From Negativibacillus massiliensis (GTDB taxonomy: Bacteria; Bacillota; Clostridia; Oscillospirales; Ruminococcaceae): 64,000 nt of DNA. The notes below the pieces were generated by a model, which saw only the letters and a program-made list of their open reading frames with translations, did not search any database and was not told the origin of the DNA. The stretch covers positions 372,001-436,000 of the forward strand of contig NZ_FTRU01000008.1 of NCBI RefSeq assembly GCF_900148495.1, given 5' to 3'. Shown here one piece after another: positions 25,308-33,605 of this stretch (its first letter is position 1; the number at the start of each line of letters is the position of its first letter). Both the position numbers and the translations under genes were made by a program.

Positions 25308-26234
25308 TTAAAGTATTAGATTTTCTTTCTGTTCATCGGTATAATAGGAATCGACAACAGGGCATGGATAAACGGATTTGGCTGCCTTGATAAAATCCTT
25401 TACCGCGGTGCGAAGCGTGTTATACTGATTCCAGATGAGATAAACATATACTTTGGTAAATTCAGGGATCTCGATGGCAGTATACAGGTCGCTGTCCGGA
25501 ATGGTTTTATGAAACAGTAGCGTGCCGGCAGTATTGCTTTCCACAAATTGCTGAATAATCGCAATCTGATTGGTATTCAGGATAATGTTGGGAACCAGCT
25601 TGTGCTGAGCGCAGGTTTTCAGGGTATTGGTTGTCAGGAAAGAGTCTTCTGTCAGCAGTGCCAGTGGGATTTGACAGATTTCTTTTAAAGAAAGAGATCT
25701 TGATGATGCAAGAGGATGCTTTTTGGACAGATAGAGACAGATTCTGGAAGTGGCAAGCAGATAGGAACCAAAGGCAGAAGAAACCGGGGAATCAGAAGAA
25801 ATCATGGCAAGATCAAGTTTTCCATCCAGAATTTTCTGGTGGTTCATGATACTTCCGCTTTCCACGATGTTGACCTTGATCTGTGGATATTGCCGGTGCA
25901 GCTGATGGATGATCGGCGGGAAGAACAGCGTTGCACTGGCAGGAGGAAGTCCAAAATGGACCACCTGATTGGATTGGCCAAGGATTTTCATTCGGCTGAC
26001 AAAGTAATTGGTTTGTTCCAGCAGACGGTTGGTTTCATCCAGAAACTGACGTCCCTCTTCGGTTAGAACCAGACCTTTGTTTTGACGCAGAAACAGGGTG
26101 AGTCCAAATTCCTGTTCCAGATCATGAATGACATGTGTCAGGCTGGGCTGAGAAACATGCAGTTCTTCCGCTGCCCTGGTTAGATTACAGTGTTTGCAGA
26201 TGGTCTGAAAGTATTCCAGCTGAGAGAGTTTCAC
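25308..26234 (-). CDS. LysR-family transcriptional regulator
   Basis: 308 residues. The N-terminal winged helix-turn-helix (LEYFQTICKHCNLTRAAEELHVSQPSLTHVIHDLEQEFGLTLFLRQ) is standard LysR, followed by the effector-binding domain. The gene is divergent from the paired chromate-type transporter genes, whose start lies about 96 bases away. By the usual LysR logic it likely controls those genes and itself. The effector is unknown. Confidence 0.92.
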   Translation of the reverse strand: MKLSQLEYFQTICKHCNLTRAAEELHVSQPSLTHVIHDLEQEFGLTLFLRQNKGLVLTEEGRQFLDETNRLLEQTNYFVSRMKILGQSNQVVHFGLPPASATLFFPPIIHQLHRQYPQIKVNIVESGSIMNHQKILDGKLDLAMISSDSPVSSAFGSYLLATSRICLYLSKKHPLASSRSLSLKEICQIPLALLTEDSFLTTNTLKTCAQHKLVPNIILNTNQIAIIQQFVESNTAGTLLFHKTIPDSDLYTAIEIPEFTKVYVYLIWNQYNTLRTAVKDFIKAAKSVYPCPVVDSYYTDEQKENLIL

Positions 26235-26268
26235 AAGCAGTCCTTCTTTCTGAGATATATTACTTTAT

Positions 26269-26297
26269 ATTATAGCAGAAAGAGAAAAAAAGACCAA
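26269..26297 (-). promoter_or_regulatory. Promoter of the LysR gene
   Basis: On the minus strand TTGGTC and TATAAT are separated by 17 bases, within the 96-base gap shared with the divergent transporter genes. Confidence 0.55.
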
Positions 26298-26330
26298 ACA
26301 AACAGCAAGGAGAAAAAGGAGAAAATTATC

Positions 26331-26876
26331 ATGAAAGAACTTTGGAAACTGTACCGGGTGTTCTTCAGCATTGGGATCTGCACCTTTGGAGGGGGATATG
26401 CAATGTTGTCCCTTCTTCAGCGCGTTATCGTAGAGCAGTATCACTGGGCATCAGAAGAAGAACTGATGGATTATTATGCAATTGGTCAGTGTACCCCTGG
26501 TATTATTGCATTAAACACCTCGACCTTCATCGGCTATAAATACAAAAAACTGCCGGGTGCAATTACAGCGACACTGGGATTTTTAAGCCCTTCTATTTTA
26601 ATTATCGTATTGATCGCAGCGTTTATGACTAATTATGCTTCCCTTCCGGTTGTAAATCATGCCTTTGCAGGAATCCGAATCTGTGTATGTGCCCTGATTC
26701 TGGATGCAGTGCTGAAACTTGGTAAAAAATCTATTGTGGATAAAAGTAGTGTTATTATTTTTCTTGTAGTGGTTGGTCTGGCAGCCTTCACCAATATTTC
26801 AACCATTCTTCTGGTTATTGCAGCCGGCATTGCAGGATATCTGATTTATTATGTTATGGGGAGCAAGAGAGCATGA
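26331..26876 (+). CDS. chrA: Chromate-transporter family protein, first half-size subunit
   Basis: 181 residues from the ATG preceded by AAAAGGAG; frames extending further upstream overlap the divergent LysR gene. About five or six hydrophobic helices and the CHR motif (FFSIGICTFGGGYAMLSLLQR, then AIGQCTPGIIALNTSTFIGYK) are present. Short-chain CHR proteins occur in pairs that work together as one full-length transporter. The stop overlaps the second subunit by 4 bases (ATGA). Chromate export is the name-giving activity; other anions are possible. Confidence 0.9.
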   Translation: MKELWKLYRVFFSIGICTFGGGYAMLSLLQRVIVEQYHWASEEELMDYYAIGQCTPGIIALNTSTFIGYKYKKLPGAITATLGFLSPSILIIVLIAAFMTNYASLPVVNHAFAGIRICVCALILDAVLKLGKKSIVDKSSVIIFLVVVGLAAFTNISTILLVIAAGIAGYLIYYVMGSKRA

Positions 26877-27442
26877 TTTTACTTCGTTTAATGTATGAAT
26901 TTTGTAAGACCGGTCTGTTTGCAGTAGGCGGCGGACTGGCAACTTTGCCTTTTTTGTATGAAATGGCGGAAAAAACAGGATGGTTTACCAATCAGGATAT
27001 TTTGAATCTGGTTGCGATCTCGGAATCAACTCCTGGAGCGATTGGAATTAATATGTCCACCTATGTTGGTTTTTTGACCAGTGGGATACCTGGTGCGATC
27101 TGTGCAACATTAGCATTGGCATTTCCTTCCATTGTAATTATTGTTCTGGTTGCAAAATGCATGGAGCAGTTTAAGAACTCTCCAATTGTAGCGGCAGTAT
27201 TCAAGGCACTTCGCCCAGCATCTACCGGATTGATTCTGGCAGCCAGCCTCAGTGTGGCTCAGCTGGCATTTTTCAAAGGGGAATGGAGTGGATTTTCCCA
27301 GATTGGAAGTTTTCTGGCAACCATCAACCTTCCAGCGATTGTACTTGCAGTAGCTTTGTTTGCTTTCATGAGAAAGTTTAAAATGCATCCGATTGCTTAT
27401 ATCGGAATTGCAGCAGCGATTGGATTAATATTTCAGATGTAA
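26873..27442 (+). CDS. Chromate-transporter family protein, second half-size subunit
   Basis: 189 residues, hydrophobic throughout. CHR motifs are FCKTGLFAVGGGLATLPFLYEM and AISESTPGAIGINMSTYVGF, homologous to those of its partner but in the opposite-orientation half. The 4-base overlap with the first gene implies coupled translation and a heteromeric transporter. A terminator follows immediately. Confidence 0.9.
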   Translation: MILLRLMYEFCKTGLFAVGGGLATLPFLYEMAEKTGWFTNQDILNLVAISESTPGAIGINMSTYVGFLTSGIPGAICATLALAFPSIVIIVLVAKCMEQFKNSPIVAAVFKALRPASTGLILAASLSVAQLAFFKGEWSGFSQIGSFLATINLPAIVLAVALFAFMRKFKMHPIAYIGIAAAIGLIFQM

Positions 27443-27446
27443 AGAA

Positions 27447-27478
27447 AGCCCTCCATTTTTAAATGGAGGGCACTTTAT
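27447..27478 (+). terminator. Terminator after the chromate-type pair
   Basis: GCCCTCCATTT pairs with AAATGGAGGGC around a 2-base loop. The following tract (ACTTTATATATTT) is only moderately T-rich. Confidence 0.75.
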
Positions 27479-27582
27479 ATATTTGACAGATTCTCAACAA
27501 AAAAGAAAGAATTTTGTAAGAAAAACTAATAAACAGATAGAGAAAATCTATCATATTACCATAGAATATTTAAAAATTAAAT

Positions 27583-27611
27583 TTGACTCTCCGAATAAAT
27601 GGTGCTATGTT
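27583..27611 (+). promoter_or_regulatory. Promoter of the pst operon
   Basis: TTGACT and TATGTT are separated by 17 bases, with a predicted start near 27618. A PhoB/PhoP box was looked for by eye but none was clear. Confidence 0.65.
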
Positions 27612-27683
27612 AAGACTGCATGAAATATATGTTAAATTCTTCGAATGGAAGAATAAAAAAAGAAGTATCTTTGGAGGCATATC

Positions 27684-28685
27684 ATGAAAAAAGTACTGGC
27701 AATGCTTTTATCGACAGCAATGGTTTTGTCGATGATGACAGGTTGTGGTTCTACCACCAATCAGGAAGCATCAAATGAACAGAACACTACAGAAGAAGCA
27801 ACAGAAGCACCGGAAGAAACCACTGCAGAAGCAGAGGAAACTCCGGCAGAAGAGGATGAATTCCAGGCATCGGTTATGTTCTGTGGTTCCACTTCGCTTT
27901 ATCCAATCATTTCGTCGCTTGCATCTTCCTTTACAGAAGAATATGTAACTTGGGATAAGGTAGATTCCTCTTTCCCAGAAGAAAACATTTCCATTTATGT
28001 TGCACCAGGCGGTTCCGGAGTAGGTGTCAGTGCAGCAATCGATAAGACAGCAGACTTCGGTATGGTTGCCCGCGATATGAAGGACAGCGAAATCGAAGAG
28101 CTGGGAGAAAATTATCAGGAATTTATCGTTGCAAGAGATGCTCTGACCGTATCGGTTAACTCCCAGAATCCAATCTGCCAGATTACCGATGATATGTCCA
28201 CCGAGACCATCCGCAAAATTTTTGCAGGTGAGCTGACAACCTGGGATCAGGTAGACGCTTCTCTTCCAGCAGAAACCATCAATGTTTATATCCGTGACCT
28301 TTCCGGCGGCGCATACGAAGTATTCCAGAAATCGGTTATGGGAGACAGCGAAGTAACTGCTTCCGCAACCCAGTCCGCATCGATGACCGAACTTGCTACC
28401 AACATTGCTAACGACCCATGGGCAATCGGTTATGCAGGATTTGGTGCTTACAACAAAGCAAATGAAGCAGGACAGGTTCTGACTGCAATGAAGGTTGACG
28501 GTGTAGAAGCTACCACCGAAAATATCATCAGCGGAACTTACACCATTCAGCGTCCGGTTATGTTTGTAACTGGCGACACCATTTCCGATTCCGAACAGAA
28601 ATTCATCGATTATGTATTTTCCCAGGTTGGCTATGATGTTGTAGAAGCAAACGGTTATATCCCGGCATTTACACCAGCTGCATAA
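27684..28685 (+). CDS. pstS: Phosphate ABC transporter substrate-binding lipoprotein PstS
   Basis: 333 residues with a lipoprotein signal (MVLSMMTGCGST), then a Glu/Thr-rich linker of about 40 residues. The phosphate-binding fold follows (VMFCGSTSLYPIISSLASSFTEE, APGGSGVGVSAAIDKTADFGMVARDM). The SGGAYEVF segment fits the phosphate-coordinating loop of PstS. It should capture phosphate outside the membrane. An attenuating hairpin separates it from pstC. Confidence 0.93.
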   Translation: MKKVLAMLLSTAMVLSMMTGCGSTTNQEASNEQNTTEEATEAPEETTAEAEETPAEEDEFQASVMFCGSTSLYPIISSLASSFTEEYVTWDKVDSSFPEENISIYVAPGGSGVGVSAAIDKTADFGMVARDMKDSEIEELGENYQEFIVARDALTVSVNSQNPICQITDDMSTETIRKIFAGELTTWDQVDASLPAETINVYIRDLSGGAYEVFQKSVMGDSEVTASATQSASMTELATNIANDPWAIGYAGFGAYNKANEAGQVLTAMKVDGVEATTENIISGTYTIQRPVMFVTGDTISDSEQKFIDYVFSQVGYDVVEANGYIPAFTPAA

Positions 28686-28705
28686 ATTAAAAAATAAAAA
28701 GCTTG

Positions 28706-28740
28706 ATGCTGCTGCCCAATGTGGCAGCAGCATTTTGTTG
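28706..28740 (+). terminator. Attenuator between pstS and pstC
   Basis: ATGCTGCTGCC pairs perfectly with GGCAGCAGCAT (11 bp), followed by TTTTG. As at the peptide operon, it probably reduces permease expression relative to the binding protein. Confidence 0.75.
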
Positions 28741-28767
28741 TATGATAAAAAGGAAAGGGATGTAAGG

Positions 28768-29634
28768 ATGCGAAGGTGGAAAAACAGGATCTTTTCTCTG
28801 CTAGTTTATGGATTGACAGCAATGACAGTTCTGGTGCTTGCATTTGTCATTTATTTTATCGTGAAAGAAGCACTTCCGACCTTTCAGGAGGTCAGTGTGA
28901 CCGACTTCCTGTTTGGACAGCGCTGGATGCCGATTGCCTATACAGGAGAAGTATCGTTTGGAATTTTTAATTTCATCATGGCAACGCTGTATGTTTCCTT
29001 TCTTGCTTTAGCGATGGCTATTCTGGTGGGAATCGGTGCGGCAATCTTTCTTTCCTGTGTGGCTTCAGAGAGGATGCGAGGAATTTTGTATCCCTTTGTG
29101 GATTTGCTTGCGGGCATTCCATCCGTCATCTATGGATTTATTGGACTGGTAATTTTAGTAAAATATTTTATTCGGGCGGGAATTCCGACCGGTTCCTGTG
29201 TTCTGGCAGCAGGAATTTTACTGGCAATTATGCTGCTGCCGTTTCTGGTGTCCTCCTGCAGCGAGACAATGCTCAAGGTAAAGGAGGAGTACCTTCCCTG
29301 CGCAGAGGCAATGGGAATTTCCAGATGGTACGCAATTGCGACTATCATACTGCCTGCTTCCTGGAAGAATATCATGATGTCCATGATTTTGGCGATTGGA
29401 CGTGCCATGGGTGAGACCATGGCGGTCATGATGGTGATAGGAAATGCAAACCTTTTCCCACATCTTTTGGGAAAAAGTGAGAGCATCGCTTCGGTCATTG
29501 CACTTGAAATGGGAACAGCAGTTGTGGGCAGCACACATTACCATGCACTGTATGCAGCAGGAATGGTTCTGATGATTCTGTTGTTTGCAATAAATCTGAT
29601 TATTACCATACTTCGGGAAAAATTGATTGGATAG
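28768..29634 (+). CDS. pstC: Phosphate ABC transporter permease PstC
   Basis: 288 residues from the ATG preceded by AGGAAAGGGA. About six membrane helices are present. Family features are LAGIPSVIYGFIGLVI and the coupling loop EYLPCAEAMGISRWYAIATIILPASWKNI, with GRAMGETMAVMMVIGN near the end. It pairs with PstA, which starts 11 bases later. Confidence 0.93.
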   Translation: MRRWKNRIFSLLVYGLTAMTVLVLAFVIYFIVKEALPTFQEVSVTDFLFGQRWMPIAYTGEVSFGIFNFIMATLYVSFLALAMAILVGIGAAIFLSCVASERMRGILYPFVDLLAGIPSVIYGFIGLVILVKYFIRAGIPTGSCVLAAGILLAIMLLPFLVSSCSETMLKVKEEYLPCAEAMGISRWYAIATIILPASWKNIMMSMILAIGRAMGETMAVMMVIGNANLFPHLLGKSESIASVIALEMGTAVVGSTHYHALYAAGMVLMILLFAINLIITILREKLIG

Positions 29635-29645
29635 GGGGGAACAGG

Positions 29646-30488
29646 ATGCATTGGCAGGCAAGGCTGACCAAATACTGGGCTTATCTCAGTATGGGATTGG
29701 TGACAGCCATTATTTTATTTTTGTTTGGATATGTGTTTTACCGGGGAGCAGATACTATCAGCTGGGAATTTTTGACACAGGCTCCCAGTGGAGCGGTGCT
29801 GGGGGAAGAAGGCGGAATCTGGCCGGCGATTGTGGGAAGCATTTGTTTTACCGCAACAGCCATTGTACTTGGCAGTATTCCGGCAATTGCAACCGCTTTG
29901 TATATGGTGTTCTACTGTAAAAACCGCCGCATAAAAGGATTGATCCGAATGGTTGTTCAGTGCATTTCCGGAATTCCCTCTATTGTTTTGGGATTGTTTG
30001 CCTATAGTTTTCTGGTGCGGGATCTTGCATGGGGAAGATGTATCTTGTCTTCCGGTGTGGCTCTGGCAATTATGATTCTTCCCTTTATTGAGGTTCGGGC
30101 AGAAAAGACTTTTCACGAACTTCCGCCCCAGATGGTGCAGTCTTCCTATGCACTGGGATGTTCCAGATGGTATACAGTCTGGAACATCATCTTGCCGGCA
30201 TGCAAGGGCGAGTTGGTGTCCGGAATCATTCTGGGCGGATGTTATGCGATGGGCGCAACGGCACCAATGATCTTTACAGGAGCAGTTGCGTACGCAAGTG
30301 TGCCGAAGAGCTTGATGGAGCCCGCAATGGCACTACCGATGCATCTGTATCTGCTGCTGGCACAGGGAACGACATCCATGGACACAGCTTATGGAACAGC
30401 ATTTGTGATGATGGCTTTAATCTTACTGAGCAATCTGTTGGCAACCATATATGCAAGGAGGAGCCAGAAAAAATGGAAAGTATCATGA
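29646..30488 (+). CDS. pstA: Phosphate ABC transporter permease PstA
   Basis: 280 residues with about six membrane helices. Features are CISGIPSIVLGLFAYSFLV, the coupling loop MVQSSYALGCSRWYTVWNIILPACKGELV and GCYAMGATAPMIFTGAV. It ends 16 bases inside pstB, so the two are translationally coupled. Confidence 0.92.
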   Translation: MHWQARLTKYWAYLSMGLVTAIILFLFGYVFYRGADTISWEFLTQAPSGAVLGEEGGIWPAIVGSICFTATAIVLGSIPAIATALYMVFYCKNRRIKGLIRMVVQCISGIPSIVLGLFAYSFLVRDLAWGRCILSSGVALAIMILPFIEVRAEKTFHELPPQMVQSSYALGCSRWYTVWNIILPACKGELVSGIILGGCYAMGATAPMIFTGAVAYASVPKSLMEPAMALPMHLYLLLAQGTTSMDTAYGTAFVMMALILLSNLLATIYARRSQKKWKVS

Positions 30489-31222
30489 CATTAGACCGCG
30501 TGGGAGCAAGTTACGATGGAAAACCTGCGCTGGAAGATATTTCGATGGAGATTTTTCCCCACAGCATTACAGCTATCATCGGTCCGTCCGGATGCGGAAA
30601 ATCGACCCTGCTTCGCTGCATGAATGGATTGCTGAAAGAGGAAAGCGGAGCAGCAGTTTCCGGCAATATCCTGCTCAAAGGTCAGGACATTGTCAAAATG
30701 GAACCGGAAGAAGTGCGTCGCCGGGTAGGGCTGGTGTTTCAAACTCCGTCCCCATTTCCATTTTCCATCTATAAAAATATGACCTATGCTCTGCGATATT
30801 ATGGCGTAAAGGATAAAAAGGAACTGGATCGTCAGGTGAAGGAAAAACTTCAGATGGCAGGGTTATATGATGAGGTGGCGCAGGAACTGGATAAAAGCGC
30901 ACACAAGCTCTCCGGAGGGCAGCAGCAGCGTTTGTGCATAGCCCGTGCCTTAACAGTTGAGCCGGAGATTCTCCTGCTGGACGAGCCGTGTTCTGCGCTG
31001 GATGTCAAATCTTCCAGCGTCATCGAGAAGATGCTCACACAGCTGAAAGAAAAATACACTATTGTGATTGTGACCCATAATATTGCGCAGGCACGGCGAA
31101 TTTCCGACCATGTTGCATTTTTGTTTGGTGGAAAGCTGATTGAGTTTGCACCGGCAAAACAGATCTTTTCTCAGCCAAAAGAGGAAGAGACAAAAGCATT
31201 TCTGGAAGGAATCTACGGTTAA
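30473..31222 (+). CDS. pstB: Phosphate ABC transporter ATP-binding protein PstB
   Basis: 249 residues from the ATG preceded by GGAGGA at about 9 bases; longer upstream frames run through pstA. Walker A is GPSGCGKSTLLRC, the signature LSGGQQQRLCIARAL, Walker B ILLLDEPCSALD, and the H-loop VIVTHNIAQA. It energises PstCA. No phoU follows, which is unusual, since phoU generally ends pst operons. Confidence 0.93.
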   Translation: MESIMTLDRVGASYDGKPALEDISMEIFPHSITAIIGPSGCGKSTLLRCMNGLLKEESGAAVSGNILLKGQDIVKMEPEEVRRRVGLVFQTPSPFPFSIYKNMTYALRYYGVKDKKELDRQVKEKLQMAGLYDEVAQELDKSAHKLSGGQQQRLCIARALTVEPEILLLDEPCSALDVKSSSVIEKMLTQLKEKYTIVIVTHNIAQARRISDHVAFLFGGKLIEFAPAKQIFSQPKEEETKAFLEGIYG

Positions 31223-31224
31223 TC

Positions 31225-31257
31225 AAAAAGCGAAGACAAAGTTGTCTTCGCTTTTTT
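31225..31257 (+). terminator. Bidirectional terminator between pstB and the SOD gene
   Basis: AAAAAGCGAAGACAA pairs with TTGTCTTCGCTTTTTT around a 2-base loop. A and T tracts flank both sides, suiting the convergent genes. Confidence 0.9.
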
Positions 31258-31264
31258 GGTGCAC

Positions 31265-31909
31265 TTAATGTAAAAGCAGTTTGCCGCTTTGGCTGCTTGA
31301 AAGAAGGCGGGTTTCAACACGCTTCCAGTCGATGAGTGAAAACCAGTTGTCGATATAATCAACACGAAGGTTATAATATTTAAGATAGTACGCATGCTCC
31401 CAGACATCCAGATTTAAGACAGGATATTGCTTTAACAGATCAGGGGTGTTTTGGTTTGCAGTTGTAAGGATTTTTAAGTTCCCGTTTTCCAGGACAAGCC
31501 ATGTATATCCAGAACCAAAGACTGATAAGGCAGACTGCTTAAATTGCTCATAAAAAGATTCCAAACTGCCGAAATTTTGCTCGATTTTTTCCATCACGTC
31601 TTCCGGAACAGGCGACGAATCAGGCTGATGCATACTGGAAAAGAAAAATCGATGGTTATAAACGCCGCCTGCATTGTTTTGAAGTGGAACCTGGATGGAA
31701 GACGGAAGAAGCGGAAGGTTTACAAGCAGCTGCGGAAGACTTAATTTTTGTAAGGAAGGATTTTCTTTCAGCAGAGCATTGAGCTTGTCGATATAAGTTT
31801 GCAGATGTTTTTGATGGTGCAGAGTCATGGTTTTGCAGTCGATGTACGGTTCCAGAGAGTCGTAGTGATAGGGCAGCGGTTCATTGACAAAGGGATAGTA
31901 GTTGTTCAT
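31265..31909 (-). CDS. sodA: Iron/manganese superoxide dismutase
   Basis: 214 residues from an ATG with AGGAGGATATT upstream. The four metal ligands are visible: His31 (LHHQKHLQTY), His86 (GGVYNHRFFF), Asp168 and His172 (LDVWEHAYYLKY). FGSGYTWLVL is also standard. The NNAGG...NHRFFF region looks more like Mn enzymes, but metal use cannot be settled by sequence alone. It removes superoxide in the cytosol and presumably helps this anaerobe survive oxygen exposure. It is a single-gene unit, divergent from the MurE-like gene. Confidence 0.9.
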   Translation of the reverse strand: MNNYYPFVNEPLPYHYDSLEPYIDCKTMTLHHQKHLQTYIDKLNALLKENPSLQKLSLPQLLVNLPLLPSSIQVPLQNNAGGVYNHRFFFSSMHQPDSSPVPEDVMEKIEQNFGSLESFYEQFKQSALSVFGSGYTWLVLENGNLKILTTANQNTPDLLKQYPVLNLDVWEHAYYLKYYNLRVDYIDNWFSLIDWKRVETRLLSSSQSGKLLLH

Positions 31910-31989
31910 GAATATCCTCCTTTTAATGTGGTAAAAAGGGTTTGTTGGAAAGAATTTACAAAAGAAGAACAAATTTCATCCGGTTAGGC

Positions 31990-32017
31990 TTGTTTTGCCG
32001 AAGGGAAATGTTATAAT
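31990..32017 (+). promoter_or_regulatory. Promoter of the MurE-FemAB unit
   Basis: TTGTTT and TATAAT are separated by 16 bases, within the gap shared with the divergent SOD gene. Confidence 0.6.
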
Positions 32018-32060
32018 AATAAAGATATGCAGACGATTTTAGAGGAAAGGACATTTGAAA

Positions 32061-33584
32061 ATGAACGATTCCATTACAATAAAACAGGTCGTGGAGATTC
32101 TCAAGCAGGACGGAATTTTGACAGAAGTTTCCTGTCCGGACGAAATGCTCGACCATCCATTTGATTATCTCTCATACAGCTCCTCTGATGTAAAGGAGAA
32201 CACCTTCTTTATCTGCAAGGGAGCTGCTTTCAAAGAGGAGTATCTGCTGGATGCAGTGAAAAAAGGAGCAGGGGCATATCTTGCAGAAAAATGCTTTACC
32301 AAGACAGTTCCTTATATCCTGACCAGCGATATTCGCAAAGCAATGAGTCTGGTGGCAATCACCTTTTACAGGGAAGCATATAAGTCTTTCCGATTGATTG
32401 GTTTGACTGGAACTAAGGGAAAGACAACTACCACCTATTTTATGAAAAATATTCTGGATACATTCTGCGCAAAAAATCCTCAGCTGTGCGGTGCTCCAAA
32501 GAGTGCGGTTCTTTCCACCGTTGAAGTGGACACCGGAATCGAGCACCATGAAGCGCATCTGACCACCCCAGAGTCCCCGGATCTTCAGCGCTACTTTGCA
32601 CAGACCAGAGACAGCGGTATCTCCTTTCTGACCATGGAAGTTTCTTCTCAGGCATATAAGCTCAACCGTGTTTACGGTGTGGAATATGATCTGGGAATGT
32701 TCCTCAATATCGGAGAAGATCACATCGGTCCGCTGGAACACACCGATTTTGAAGATTACTTCTCCTGCAAACTCCAGTTTATGGAGCACTGCAAAACAGC
32801 GGTAATCAATCGTGATATGGATCATGCCCAGCGTGTACTGGAGCGTGCACGTGCACACGCAAAAAGAGTCATCACCTTTGGCAGACTGGACGGTGCAGAT
32901 CTGGACGATGAGGATTGCTGGATTCTGCGCGATATTCAAAAAGAGGATGTCGGATTTACCTTTACCACCAGCCACGGAATGCAGCAGGACACTTGGCGTA
33001 TCCGCATGGCGGGAAGATTCAATGTGGAAAACGCTCTGGCTGCGATCATCTCTGCAAAAGCGATGGGAGTGGACGATGAGTCCATTCGAGAAGGTTTGCT
33101 CAAAAATGAGGTTCAGGGAAGAATGAACCTGTTTGAAAAGGATGGCATCACCGTTCTGGTCGATTACGCACACAACTATCTCAGCTTCAAAAAACTGTAT
33201 GAGTCGCTGAAAGCAGATTATCCAGGAAGAAGGATCGTTGTGGTGGTAGGCTGTCCGGGAGGAAAAGCATATCTGCGCCGCAGAGATATTGGAACACTTT
33301 CCGGCGAAAATGCGGACTACCTCTATCTGACCGCGGAAGATCCGCAGTTTGAGGATGTTCGGGAAATCTGTGAAGAAATCGCTTCTTTTGTGAAACCGTA
33401 CAATAAACCATACGAAATCATCGAAGACCGTGCACAGGCAGTAGAAAAAGCAATTTTGACTGCGCAGCCGGGCGATGTGATTGTTCTGGCAGCAAAAGGG
33501 GAAGAGGTATATCAGAAGGTCAGGGGAGAATATGTATATTATGAATCTGACCTTGCAATCGCAAAACGTTTGCTTTCGGTATGA
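32061..33584 (+). CDS. murE: Mur ligase family protein, MurE-like (UDP-MurNAc-tripeptide synthetase)
   Basis: 507 residues from ATG; a TTG six bases upstream is closer to the AGGAAAGG site and is a real alternative. The ATP site is LTGTKGKTTTTYF, and the central domain has LTTPESPDLQRYF and TMEVSSQAYKLNRV. The C-terminal domain has VDYAHNYLSF and EDPQFEDVREICEEI. That last segment departs from the DNPR motif of diaminopimelate-adding MurE and looks closer to lysine-adding enzymes, so it may add L-Lys or another diamino acid. It precedes a FemAB-type gene by about 20 bases, consistent with cross-bridge chemistry. Confidence 0.88.
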   Translation: MNDSITIKQVVEILKQDGILTEVSCPDEMLDHPFDYLSYSSSDVKENTFFICKGAAFKEEYLLDAVKKGAGAYLAEKCFTKTVPYILTSDIRKAMSLVAITFYREAYKSFRLIGLTGTKGKTTTTYFMKNILDTFCAKNPQLCGAPKSAVLSTVEVDTGIEHHEAHLTTPESPDLQRYFAQTRDSGISFLTMEVSSQAYKLNRVYGVEYDLGMFLNIGEDHIGPLEHTDFEDYFSCKLQFMEHCKTAVINRDMDHAQRVLERARAHAKRVITFGRLDGADLDDEDCWILRDIQKEDVGFTFTTSHGMQQDTWRIRMAGRFNVENALAAIISAKAMGVDDESIREGLLKNEVQGRMNLFEKDGITVLVDYAHNYLSFKKLYESLKADYPGRRIVVVVGCPGGKAYLRRRDIGTLSGENADYLYLTAEDPQFEDVREICEEIASFVKPYNKPYEIIEDRAQAVEKAILTAQPGDVIVLAAKGEEVYQKVRGEYVYYESDLAIAKRLLSV

Positions 33585-33605
33585 TAGAACAGGGGTGACA
33601 ATAGA

